Under the pieces are notes generated by a model. That model did no database searches and was not told the origin of the DNA. It saw nothing but the letters and a program-made list of their open reading frames with translations. Below are positions 1 to 6,951 of a stretch of 9,631 nt of DNA, piece by piece; within the stretch, counting starts at the first letter, position 1; every line of letters starts with the position of its first letter. The stretch lies in contig JAHJDK010000064.1 of assembly GCA_018812505.1 (NCBI GenBank), positions 1-9,631 of the forward strand, written 5' to 3'. This DNA comes from Nanobdellota archaeon (GTDB taxonomy: Archaea > Nanobdellota > Nanobdellia > Woesearchaeales > GCA-2686295). Made by a program: the position numbers and the translations under genes.

Positions 1-674
1 ATTAAAGTGTCAGAGCCGCTTTCAACAGTCTTTGCAAGGCTTGCAAAGACAGGAGATGAATTCTTATTAACCTCGAGACCACCGCTTCTGCCGCCGTCAA
101 GAAGCGTCATCTTCTTAGTCTCTTTTTTAGAAGCTGTTTTAACAGTGTAAATATAAATTCCAGAACTGACTGCCTCACCATTTTTGTTAACACCACCCCA
201 AACAGCCGAATAATTCCCGGCTGTCACAAATTCTTTCTTCGCAACTTCCTGACCAAGCAAATTATAAACCGCAAAAACCCCATGCTCCAAAACTGAAAAA
301 TCAATTGAAGTCACAGGATTAAAAGGATTAGGATAATTCTGCTTTAAAAAATAATCTGTTACAACCCTTGTCCCGTCAGAAACAGCATTCATAGTCAAAA
401 ATAATTCATAACCAAAAACACTAGATTTTGCGCTGGAAAGAACACTCTCGCCTCGCTTGTAAGAAACATCTACTTGCTCAACATTCCGACCCTTCTTATC
501 AAAGACGTGACCATCAATAGTCACATTCCCAGCCATCAAAGGTGTAGCCAATAGGTTTAATGATAACAAATAGTTGAAGAACTTATTTTTAAAAAAACCC
601 TTAGTTTTCTTAAAGGCATTATTAACCATTCCTTCAAGAGATTCTACTGTTGAAAAAACACTTTCAAAAACCAT
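1..674 (-). CDS. Secreted protein with N-terminal sorting-type (FlgD-like) domain, partial
   Basis: The reading frame is open from an ATG at 674 down to base 1 (224 codons), and the C-terminus lies outside the window. Residues about 20-48 form a signal peptide: a lysine-rich stretch, a hydrophobic core (NYLLSLNLLATPL) and a likely cut after LMA. Residues about 50-105 look like a small beta-sandwich of the carboxypeptidase-regulatory type (NVTIDGHVFDKKGRNV). Residues about 111-192 match the type A secretion-sorting/FlgD Ig-like pattern: QNYPNPFNPVT, VYNLLGQEV, AGNY..W.G, SGIYIYTVK and KKMTLL. In Bacteroidetes this domain sits at the extreme C-terminus; here at least 30 residues follow it. The start at 674 is chosen because a TATA-like box lies 29 nt upstream. 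Met16 at 629 would give a more typical signal-peptide length and is a real alternative. The protein is probably exported, but its function is unknown. It is divergent from the cyclophilin gene. Confidence 0.85.
   Translation of the reverse strand, partial: MVFESVFSTVESLEGMVNNAFKKTKGFFKNKFFNYLLSLNLLATPLMAGNVTIDGHVFDKKGRNVEQVDVSYKRGESVLSSAKSSVFGYELFLTMNAVSDGTRVVTDYFLKQNYPNPFNPVTSIDFSVLEHGVFAVYNLLGQEVAKKEFVTAGNYSAVWGGVNKNGEAVSSGIYIYTVKTASKKETKKMTLLDGGRSGGLEVNKNSSPVFASLAKTVESGSDTL
28..50. repeat. Perfect 10-bp inverted repeat with 3-nt loop
   Basis: GTCTTTGCAA (28-37) and TTGCAAAGAC (41-50) are exact reverse complements separated by GGC. The hairpin lies inside the coding region of the secreted protein, where it encodes VFASLAKT. 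It may be incidental, and no T-run follows it in either direction to suggest a terminator. Confidence 0.6.
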
Positions 675-698
675 TAAACAAAAGAAAACACAAACAAG

Positions 699-707
699 TA
701 TATAAAA
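699..707 (-). promoter_or_regulatory. TATA-like box for the secreted protein
   Basis: On the minus strand TTTTATATA is centred near 703, 29 nt before the ATG at 674. This is the distance expected for an archaeal promoter giving a leaderless or nearly leaderless transcript. It is the clearest TATA box in the window. Confidence 0.6.
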
Positions 708-762
708 CTTACTAATGTAAACACTAAAAAGTAGTGAAAATAGTTTGTTTAAAACAAAAAAT

Positions 763-770
763 TATTAAAA
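763..770 (+). promoter_or_regulatory. Weak TATA-like box for cyclophilin
   Basis: TATTAAAA is centred about 26 nt before the ATG at 793. No SD motif precedes that ATG, which fits a leaderless start. The surrounding sequence is very A/T-rich, so the assignment is tentative. Confidence 0.4.
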
Positions 771-792
771 CAATTCTTTCAAACAACATTTC

Positions 793-1347
793 ATGAACAA
801 AACAACAATCATTCTAACAATAATAATATTATCCTTAACGCTTATAAGCTGCAAGGAAACAATTGAGGAGGAAAACACAATGAACAGATACGCAATAATA
901 GAAACGAATATGGGAACAATGAAACTAGAACTATATGAAGATAAAGCACCAATCACAACAAAAAACTTTATCGATTTAGCAGAAAAAGGATTCTACGACG
1001 GAATAATATTTCACAGAGTGATAAAAGACTTTATGATACAAGGAGGAGACCCGGAAGGAACAGGAACAGGAGGATCAGGCTACGAGATAAAAGACGAGTT
1101 TCACCCAGACCTAAAGCATGTTTCAAAAGGAATACTATCAATGGCCAACAGAGGACCAAATACAGGCGGAAGCCAGTTCTTCATCACATTAATACCCACG
1201 CCATGGCTAGACGGCAAACACGCAGTATTTGGAAAACTAGTTGAAGGAGAAGAAGTGCTGGATGCAATAGGCACAACAAAAACAGGTGCAAACGACAAGC
1301 CAGTAACAGACATAATCATGAAAAAAGTAACGATAAGCCAAAAATAA
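793..1347 (+). CDS. Cyclophilin-type peptidyl-prolyl isomerase, lipoprotein form
   Basis: This 184-residue protein catalyses cis-trans isomerisation of peptidyl-proline bonds and so assists protein folding. The first 20 residues are a lipoprotein signal (hydrophobic [13 protein letters not shown], then lipobox LISC with Cys20), suggesting a membrane-anchored protein facing outside. The cyclophilin domain spans about 31-181 and keeps the family signatures: FHRV (73-76), F80 and Q83 in [15 protein letters not shown] (126-132) and the W138 region [12 protein letters not shown]. No active-site residue looks missing. It is a compact cyclophilin lacking the loop insertions of eukaryotic CypA. The start at 793 has a TATA-like box but no SD, whereas internal Met30 (880) has a strong AGGAGG upstream and would yield a cytosolic enzyme. 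The gene probably stands alone, with 51 nt to the next promoter-bearing operon. Confidence 0.95.
   Translation: MNKTTIILTIIILSLTLISCKETIEEENTMNRYAIIETNMGTMKLELYEDKAPITTKNFIDLAEKGFYDGIIFHRVIKDFMIQGGDPEGTGTGGSGYEIKDEFHPDLKHVSKGILSMANRGPNTGGSQFFITLIPTPWLDGKHAVFGKLVEGEEVLDAIGTTKTGANDKPVTDIIMKKVTISQK
866..871 (+). promoter_or_regulatory. Internal Shine-Dalgarno before Met30 of cyclophilin
   Basis: AGGAGG, a perfect match to the core anti-SD complement, ends 8 nt before the in-frame ATG at 880. That ATG lies just after the lipoprotein signal and just before the conserved cyclophilin domain. The same bases encode Glu-Glu-Glu, so the match could be incidental. Confidence 0.45.
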
Positions 1348-1370
1348 ACCCAAAAAAATAGTTATAGAAA

Positions 1371-1380
1371 AATATTTAAT
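1371..1380 (+). promoter_or_regulatory. TATA-like box for the aminotransferase operon
   Basis: AATATTTAAT is centred about 23-25 nt before the ATG at 1399 (about 30 nt before the ATG at 1405). No SD precedes either ATG, so a leaderless transcript is likely. It would be the single visible promoter for the four genes ending at 6209. Confidence 0.45.
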
Positions 1381-1398
1381 AATCAGTGAACACAAATA

Positions 1399-2577
1399 AT
1401 GAACATGGGGGAATTACAAATTTCTAAAAGAGCAGCAGGCATAAAGCCAAGTGCAACACTAGCAATATCTGCAAAAGCCAAAGAACTTGCAAAAGCCGGA
1501 AAAAATGTTATAGACCTAGGAGCAGGCGAACCAGATTTCGAGACACCAACAAACATAAAAATGGCAGCCAAAAAAGCCATAGACGAAGGATTCACAAAAT
1601 ACACTACAAATACAGGAATCCAAGAACTAAAAAAAGCAGTCTGCGAGAAATTAAAAAAAGATAATAACCTGACATACACAGAAGAACAAGTAATCATAAG
1701 CAACGGTGCGAAACAAAGCCTCATAAACACATTTCTAGCAATACTGGACGAAGGAGATGAAGTAATAATACCAAAGCCAAGCTGTGTGAGCTTCGAAGAG
1801 CAAGTGATATTGTGTGGCGCAAAACCAATATTTGCGGAAACAGAACACTTCAAAATAAAAGCAGAACACATCAAAAACAAGATAACTAATAAAACAAAAG
1901 CAATAATTCTCAACTCACCATGCAACCCGACAGGAGCAGTTATTGAAAACGAAGAAGTCAAAAAAATAGCAAACCTGTGCGTCAAACACAACATTATATG
2001 TGTAAGTGATGAAACCTATGAAAAGATAATATACGACTCTAAAAAAAACTTGAGCATCGCAAGTCTCAACAAAGATATCTATGAAAAAACAATAACAATC
2101 AATACTCTCTCGAAAAGCTACTCTATGACTGGATGGAGGATAGGCTACTGTGCAGGTTCAAAACAATATATAGAAGCGATGAGCAGAATCCAAGGTCACA
2201 CAACCTCAGCGCCAAGCAGCATCTCACAAAAAGCAGCTCTGGAAGCACTGAGAGGAAGTCAAGAAGCAGTCGAGAGTATGAGAAAAGAATTTGAAGAGAG
2301 AAGAGACTATATAATTAAAAGACTTAAAAACATGCCAGGAATTAAATGTTCCAAACCACAAGGAGCATTCTACGCGTTCCCAGATATAACAGGAACAAAG
2401 TTAGGATCAAGAGAGTTCTGCGAAAAACTACTGAAAGAAGAACTTGTAGCAATAGTACCAGGAGAAGCGTTCGGAGAAGACAGGTGCGTAAGGATAAGCT
2501 TTGCAGCGAGCAAAGAAAAACTGAGAGCAGGAATGGACAGATTAGAAAGATTCTGCAAAAAAAGGTTGGGAAAATGA
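1399..2577 (+). CDS. Class I PLP-dependent aminotransferase (aspartate aminotransferase-like)
   Basis: This 392-residue protein is full length for the subgroup I-gamma aspartate/aromatic aminotransferase family. The N-terminal segment has PSATLAISAKAKEL and DLGAGEPDFETP (39-50). The PLP site is complete: SNGAKQ (101-106), NPTG (176-179), D204 and Y207 in SDETY, the Schiff-base lysine K239 in TLSKSYSMTGWRIGY, and R247. R365 in DRCVRISFA should bind the substrate alpha-carboxylate. The ring-stacking Trp of classical enzymes (PYWVSY) is replaced by Cys129 (KPSCVSF), so substrate preference is uncertain: aspartate/2-oxoglutarate is likely, while aromatic or alanine-type activity is possible. It is the first gene of a tight operon, and its TGA overlaps the ATG of the PEPCK-like gene (ATGA). 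Met3 at 1405 is an alternative start. Confidence 0.93.
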   Translation: MNMGELQISKRAAGIKPSATLAISAKAKELAKAGKNVIDLGAGEPDFETPTNIKMAAKKAIDEGFTKYTTNTGIQELKKAVCEKLKKDNNLTYTEEQVIISNGAKQSLINTFLAILDEGDEVIIPKPSCVSFEEQVILCGAKPIFAETEHFKIKAEHIKNKITNKTKAIILNSPCNPTGAVIENEEVKKIANLCVKHNIICVSDETYEKIIYDSKKNLSIASLNKDIYEKTITINTLSKSYSMTGWRIGYCAGSKQYIEAMSRIQGHTTSAPSSISQKAALEALRGSQEAVESMRKEFEERRDYIIKRLKNMPGIKCSKPQGAFYAFPDITGTKLGSREFCEKLLKEELVAIVPGEAFGEDRCVRISFAASKEKLRAGMDRLERFCKKRLGK

Positions 2578-4331
2578 ACAAGAAAAAATTCATAAGACAT
2601 AAAGAGAAGATCATTATATTAACTAAAGGAAATATTTGTAGAACAAAAAAAGAATTGTTGAAAACAACTATCTTCAAGAAAATACTGTTATTATATCTGG
2701 AATTCCTGAGACAAAAAGACTCACCACTGCTAGGAATAATACCAGAAGAGTATAAAAATAACAAAAAAAAATACAGCGAAAAAATACTAACCCTGCTACA
2801 ATTATTAGTGGAGAAGAACAATTGTGTTGTAAAAGCAGAAAACAAAGAACTAGAAGGATTCTTCAAGGATACATACCTATTGAACCAATTCGTAGAAGAG
2901 TTATACAACTACTGGAGAAACTACGAACGATTTCTTATACTATTATCAGGCAAAGATAAAGACTACCACGAAAAGCCATACAGGTCATTCAAAAACATAT
3001 TTGAACATCTAACAGACCTGGTGAGAGGAAGTTACAGAGACATATGTGAAAACATAACCAACAAACACCCGAGAGTGTACAGGCAAGTGTCTGCAGGATT
3101 CCAAGTAGGGATAATTGCATCAAAGCCGAAGTTGAATATTCCTGTAATATACAACAAATTGAAAAATATATCCTACATAAGGCAAGTGCTAATCGAACCG
3201 CCGCTGATAATAAACCCTCCAATGAACAAGAGAAGCGGCTCATTCAAGGAGATAAAAGAAAACATTTTCCAACAGCTCGATATTAAACCTGAAGAATGGC
3301 TGTGCTTCCCTGCAAAGGTCGGAGAGTTGAACATACAAGTATTCTTCCACTACGAATTCATAGCATTAGGAACTGCGCTGGCAAACCTGTTTGATCTCGC
3401 AGAAGAGAAAGACCTGAATAAAAAACCAGATGCAATATACTTGTTTGGAGTGGACGAAGAAGATATCAAAAGATTCGGAGAGCCACAAACAATATTTTAC
3501 GATGACAAAGAAAATGACTTGATGATAGGATTTGTGTCTAGAAAAGAAGAATACGGGTATTTTGGATACCTGAAAAAGATGATACTAACACTCCACAACA
3601 TTATATGCCTGAAAAAAGGAAGACTACCAGTGCATGGAGCCATGGTTAAAATACTGTTCAAAAACGGTAAGAAGAGAAACATAGTAATAATCGGAGATAC
3701 TGGAACCGGTAAGTCAGAATCCATAGAGGCATTCAGAGCTTTGAGTCAGGAGCACATACGAGACTTAACAATTATATTTGATGATATGGGATCATTCGAT
3801 ATAAAAGATGGACAACTAAAAGCTTATGGTACAGAGACAGGCGCATTCGTGAGGTTAGATGACATGCACCCAGGATTTGTATACGGAAATCTTGACCGAT
3901 CAATAATAACGAGTCCTGACAAGGTAAATGCAAGAGCAGTGCTGCCCATAACAACAATGAAGGAAGTGACTGAAGGACAAATAGTTGACATGGTGCTATA
4001 TGCGAACAATTATGAAAACGTGAAAGACTGTAAGCACATAAAAGAGTTCAGAAACTGGAAAGAAGCTTTTAAAATATTCAAAGAAGGAAAAAGAATGGCT
4101 AAAGGAACAACAACAGAGTCAGGGATGACAAGCAGCTACTTTGCAAACCCATTCGGACCGCCGCAATACAAAGAACTACATGAAGTGCTTGCAAAGAAAT
4201 ACTTTGAACATTTTTTCGAAAAAAACATATTTGTTGGTGAGATAAAAACCATGCTCGGAATACCTGGGTACGAAAAAAAAGGACCTGAAAAAGCAGCGAA
4301 AGAACTCTTCAAATTCATCAATGTGAAATGA
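2574..4331 (+). CDS. PEP carboxykinase-like P-loop protein
   Basis: This is a 585-residue protein starting in an ATGA overlap with the aminotransferase. The frame is open further upstream, but that stretch is the shadow of the aminotransferase gene. The C-terminal part (about 345-530) carries the PEPCK/HPr-kinase fold: LPVHGA with H354 (metal-ligand position), P-loop GDTGTGKS (374-381), acidic kinase-2 motif FDDMGSF (402-408), [18 protein letters not shown] (R454 aligns with the catalytic Arg of the NTR..YPI motif) and [17 protein letters not shown] (512-528), resembling the TEP..FS..FG.PF region of ATP-dependent PEPCK. Residues 1-250 are not recognisable from memory. The predicted reaction is oxaloacetate + ATP to PEP + ADP + CO2, but the divergence leaves kinase-type functions possible. 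It overlaps the glycosylase gene by 4 nt downstream. Confidence 0.8.
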   Translation: MNKKKFIRHKEKIIILTKGNICRTKKELLKTTIFKKILLLYLEFLRQKDSPLLGIIPEEYKNNKKKYSEKILTLLQLLVEKNNCVVKAENKELEGFFKDTYLLNQFVEELYNYWRNYERFLILLSGKDKDYHEKPYRSFKNIFEHLTDLVRGSYRDICENITNKHPRVYRQVSAGFQVGIIASKPKLNIPVIYNKLKNISYIRQVLIEPPLIINPPMNKRSGSFKEIKENIFQQLDIKPEEWLCFPAKVGELNIQVFFHYEFIALGTALANLFDLAEEKDLNKKPDAIYLFGVDEEDIKRFGEPQTIFYDDKENDLMIGFVSRKEEYGYFGYLKKMILTLHNIICLKKGRLPVHGAMVKILFKNGKKRNIVIIGDTGTGKSESIEAFRALSQEHIRDLTIIFDDMGSFDIKDGQLKAYGTETGAFVRLDDMHPGFVYGNLDRSIITSPDKVNARAVLPITTMKEVTEGQIVDMVLYANNYENVKDCKHIKEFRNWKEAFKIFKEGKRMAKGTTTESGMTSSYFANPFGPPQYKELHEVLAKKYFEHFFEKNIFVGEIKTMLGIPGYEKKGPEKAAKELFKFINVK

Positions 4332-5005
4332 TGAGTGAAACAAAGAACAGAATGATCAACATCTATAAGCAACTATTAAAAAAACATAAACCTCAAGGAT
4401 GGTGGCCACTGCTCAACTGCAAAGGAACAAACCCTACAAAAACAGGCAGCATAAAAGGATACCACACAAAAGATTATTCTTATCCGCACAACGAACAAGA
4501 AAAGTTTGAGATAATAATAGGCGCAATACTAACGCAGAATACAGCGTGGCCGAACGTCGAGAAAGCACTTTTAAATTTAAAAAAACTAAAAGCTATAAAC
4601 CCAAAAAAGCTTTTAAAACTAACAGATAAAAAACTTAAAGAAGCGATAAAACCAGCGGGCTACTTCAACCAAAAAGCCAACTATCTAAAAAACATCACAG
4701 AATTATTCATAAAACTAAAAGGCAAAACACCAACCAGAGAAGAACTGCTAAAAATAAAAGGAGTAGGCAACGAAACAGCAGATTCAATACTACTATACGC
4801 ATACAAACAACCAGAGTTTGTCGTCGATGCATACACAAAAAGACTGCTCAAACTAGAAGATAAGAAATACGAAGAAGTAAAAGAATTATTTGAAAAAAAC
4901 CTGCCAAAAAAATATGAACTATACCAAGAATACCACGCACTAATAGTTGAAGAAGGAAAGAGAAAAGTTAATAAAGTAATAAAAAAACAAACATTAAAGA
5001 GGTGA
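4328..5005 (+). CDS. MagIII-type DNA glycosylase (endonuclease III-related)
   Basis: This 225-residue HhH-GPD base-excision repair protein carries GWWP (24-27), [10 protein letters not shown] (65-74), [10 protein letters not shown] (111-120), a helix-hairpin-helix [12 protein letters not shown] (141-152) and catalytic Asp167 in FVVDAYTKR. The position of the catalytic Lys of bifunctional EndoIII is Glu149, so it should be a monofunctional glycosylase, probably acting on alkylated purines such as 3-methyladenine. The four C-terminal Fe-S cysteines are absent (the only Cys is C31), as also reported for Helicobacter MagIII. About 20 residues between GWWP and the conserved core (31-55) look like an insertion. 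The start lies in an ATGA overlap with the PEPCK-like stop; Met2 at 4331 is equally possible. There is no clear SD, so translation is probably coupled. Confidence 0.88.
   Translation: MMSETKNRMINIYKQLLKKHKPQGWWPLLNCKGTNPTKTGSIKGYHTKDYSYPHNEQEKFEIIIGAILTQNTAWPNVEKALLNLKKLKAINPKKLLKLTDKKLKEAIKPAGYFNQKANYLKNITELFIKLKGKTPTREELLKIKGVGNETADSILLYAYKQPEFVVDAYTKRLLKLEDKKYEEVKELFEKNLPKKYELYQEYHALIVEEGKRKVNKVIKKQTLKR
4999..5005 (+). promoter_or_regulatory. Shine-Dalgarno for antiporter, overlapping the upstream stop codon
   Basis: GAGGTGA is a 7-nt match to the archaeal anti-SD complement. It contains the TGA stop of the glycosylase gene and ends 4 nt before a TTG. It decides the start of the next gene, since the first in-frame ATG is about 40 codons further in. 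Confidence 0.7.
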
Positions 5006-5009
5006 GCTA

Positions 5010-6209
5010 TTGGTTGAAGCATTAACAATTCTGACAAGCATAGCAGTTGTGTTACTAGCAGGAATAATACTAACAATATTCTCAAGAAGAATACTCATAT
5101 CAAACGTTCTAATACTAATAGTAGCAGGTATGCTATTCAGGCTTATAACTCACAACGGCAAACCAGTATTTGAATTCTCATCAACATTCCTGATATCAAT
5201 ATCCACACTAGCACTAGTAATGATAACATTTGACGGCGCATCAAGATTCAAACTAAAAGAAGTGGATAAATTCTCAGGAGATGCAAGCAGATTAGTGTTG
5301 TGGTTCACAATAATGAATATAATACTATTAACAACCTTCACAAACATAATGTTCTTCAACAACCTGTCAACAAAAAACATATTGTTCTCACTAATATTTG
5401 CTATAGTAATGGCAGGCACAGATCCAGGAGCAGTATTCTCCTTCATGAAAGGAAAAATGCTCAACGTCATAGAAATACTAGAAATAGAATCAATCATAAA
5501 CACACCAATAATAGTATTAATACCATTCATAATACTAGACTTCATAACCGCATCAAACAGTTCAATGAACGGATTCATAGACCATCTAATACCATTCCTA
5601 AGACAGATAATAGTAGGAATAGGCGCAGGAGTAGTTGTAGGAATAATAATATTCAAAGCGATGAAAGACGTATATCACTACAAACTATCACCTCTAGCAA
5701 TCATAACCGCGACACTACTGTCATACGTGCTAGCAGAAAACCTAGGTGGAAACGGCGTGTTAAGCGTGGCAACAATGGGATTAGTATTTGGAAACATATA
5801 CGTCAAGAAAAAACTGTTCTTACAAGAATTCAGTTCGATATTCTCAGGAGCACTGCAAATACTAGTATTTATACTAGTAGGATTCATAATAGAAATAGAC
5901 CTATCATTAATACTAATTATAAAATCAATAGTGTTATTCAGCATAATGATAATAGCAAGATGGCTGGCAATCAACATTGCACTACAAAAAGAGAAATATA
6001 AAGTAAGAGAAAAAATGTTCATGACACTAAACCTGCCAAAAGGAATAGCAGTTGCAACAGTTATATTCTCACTATCAATAATGAACATTCCAGAACTAAA
6101 CATAATAATAGACCTAATACTATTATTCATAATATACTCAGTAATACTATCATCAATAGTAGACCATTACTCAAAGAAATTCATAAATATAAACCTGGAA
6201 GAAGATTAA
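5010..6209 (+). CDS. CPA1-type cation/proton antiporter, variant ion site
   Basis: This 399-residue integral membrane protein has roughly 11-13 hydrophobic helices and fits the NhaP-like sodium/proton exchanger family in length and order. Visible motifs are FDGA (74-77), AGTDPGAV (135-142, the unwound TM5 TDP motif), EIESIINTP (158-166), AENLGGNGVLSV (242-253), ARWLA with R317, and LNLPKGIAVATVIF (340-353). In active CPA1 antiporters TM6 reads ES..ND. Here E160, S161 and N164 are kept but the ion-binding Asp is Thr165, so stoichiometry, ion choice or activity may differ. It starts with TTG, supported by GAGGTGA 4 nt upstream. It is the last gene of the operon, and its TAA interlocks with the pyrH stop on the other strand. 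It presumably controls pH or sodium across the cytoplasmic membrane. Confidence 0.9.
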   Translation: MVEALTILTSIAVVLLAGIILTIFSRRILISNVLILIVAGMLFRLITHNGKPVFEFSSTFLISISTLALVMITFDGASRFKLKEVDKFSGDASRLVLWFTIMNIILLTTFTNIMFFNNLSTKNILFSLIFAIVMAGTDPGAVFSFMKGKMLNVIEILEIESIINTPIIVLIPFIILDFITASNSSMNGFIDHLIPFLRQIIVGIGAGVVVGIIIFKAMKDVYHYKLSPLAIITATLLSYVLAENLGGNGVLSVATMGLVFGNIYVKKKLFLQEFSSIFSGALQILVFILVGFIIEIDLSLILIIKSIVLFSIMIIARWLAINIALQKEKYKVREKMFMTLNLPKGIAVATVIFSLSIMNIPELNIIIDLILLFIIYSVILSSIVDHYSKKFININLEED

Positions 6210-6883
6210 GAAATAGTAGTGCCCTTAAAACGCTTGTTCTCCAAAATATCAGCAAAGTTCTTCAAATCACAACCGTCAGCAATAACAACCGTTAAACCAA
6301 GAATCTCAGCTTCCTTACTTGCAATAGGATCAAAAGGCAGATTAGCACCTGGAATCCACTTATCACCAACAATCTTTCTAAAATCGACCCAGCTGACACT
6401 CTCAAACTTTTTAGCATCAGAAAACAACTTAGGATCCTTATCAAACACAAATTCTACATTGCTCAAATTAATAATCTTCTTAACACCAAGATTTTTAGCC
6501 AGTAAAACAGCAACCATATCAGTGCTGAACCCAGGCTTCCAGCCAGCACCAACCAACACCTTCTCCTTAAAAATGATTTTAGCAGTAGGATCAGTTATTA
6601 TCCTAGGATGAGCAGCACCCCTAAAAATAGTTCTTAAAAGATGAGCATTCAATCTCGTAGCGTGGATGCCCAACCAATCCAAATCCTCAGAATGCAAAGA
6701 AGAAAGCTCACCTGCAGATTTCTGATAAGTCCTTGCAGTGCTACCGCCACCACAAACAATCACGAACCTAAAACCCTTAGAAATAAAACTATCAAGAACA
6801 ACCTTGAACTTCTTAAGATAATCAGTATCAACACCATCAGGAGCAATCAAAGAACCACCCAAACTCAAAATAACAGTTTCCAT
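6206..6883 (-). CDS. pyrH: UMP kinase (archaeal type)
   Basis: This 225-residue amino-acid-kinase-fold enzyme phosphorylates UMP to UDP with ATP, in pyrimidine nucleotide synthesis. It has LSLGGSL (6-12) for phosphate binding, CGGGSTAR (44-51), DWLGIHATRLNA (69-80), GWKPGFSTD (114-122), the SNVEFVFDKDP stretch (141-151) that binds nucleotide and metal, and the C-terminal KGTTI end typical of archaeal UMP kinases. The start is set at 6883 rather than the upstream in-frame ATG at 6922: a TATA-like box (6905-6913) is centred 26 nt before 6883, and the extra 13 residues have no family counterpart. Codons are T/G-ending (ATT, GGT, GAT, TTG), unlike the plus-strand neighbours. It converges on and overlaps the antiporter stop by 4 nt. 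Confidence 0.93.
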   Translation of the reverse strand: METVILSLGGSLIAPDGVDTDYLKKFKVVLDSFISKGFRFVIVCGGGSTARTYQKSAGELSSLHSEDLDWLGIHATRLNAHLLRTIFRGAAHPRIITDPTAKIIFKEKVLVGAGWKPGFSTDMVAVLLAKNLGVKKIINLSNVEFVFDKDPKLFSDAKKFESVSWVDFRKIVGDKWIPGANLPFDPIASKEAEILGLTVVIADGCDLKNFADILENKRFKGTTIS

Positions 6884-6904
6884 ATAAATACAGTTATAGT
6901 TGCT

Positions 6905-6913
6905 TTTAATAAA
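6905..6913 (-). promoter_or_regulatory. TATA-like box for pyrH
   Basis: On the minus strand TTTATTAAA is centred near 6909, 26 nt upstream of the ATG at 6883, with no SD in between. This fits a leaderless transcript and argues against the longer frame starting at 6922. Confidence 0.55.
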
Positions 6914-6924
6914 GTTTTTCAAAA

Positions 6925-6936
6925 AATAATTTAAAG
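6925..6936 (+). promoter_or_regulatory. TATA-like box for the PEP-utiliser gene
   Basis: AATAATTTAAAG lies about 20-30 nt upstream of the ATGs at 6952 and 6961, back to back with the pyrH box. The region is A/T-rich, so the exact box and which ATG it serves are uncertain. Confidence 0.4.
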
Positions 6937-6951
6937 TAGAAACATTAACTC

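Noticed and set aside
1383..1994. A 203-codon minus-strand frame opposite the aminotransferase
   Set aside because: Its hydrophobic low-complexity product mirrors the conserved plus-strand gene, and there is no promoter or SD for it.
2346..2573. N-terminal extension of the PEPCK-like frame by 76 residues
   Set aside because: It lies wholly inside the aminotransferase gene, is rich in Arg/Lys/Thr without family features, and the ATGA junction at 2574 gives the natural start.
5300..6001. A 233-codon open frame on the plus strand inside the antiporter
   Set aside because: Its composition (Asn, Arg, His, Ile, Thr) is what a shifted reading of ATA/CTA-rich codons gives; the antiporter frame has clear conserved motifs.
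6884..6922. Upstream in-frame ATG of pyrH adding 13 residues
   Set aside because: It would start upstream of the TATA-like box at 6905-6913, and the extra residues have no counterpart in UMP kinases.
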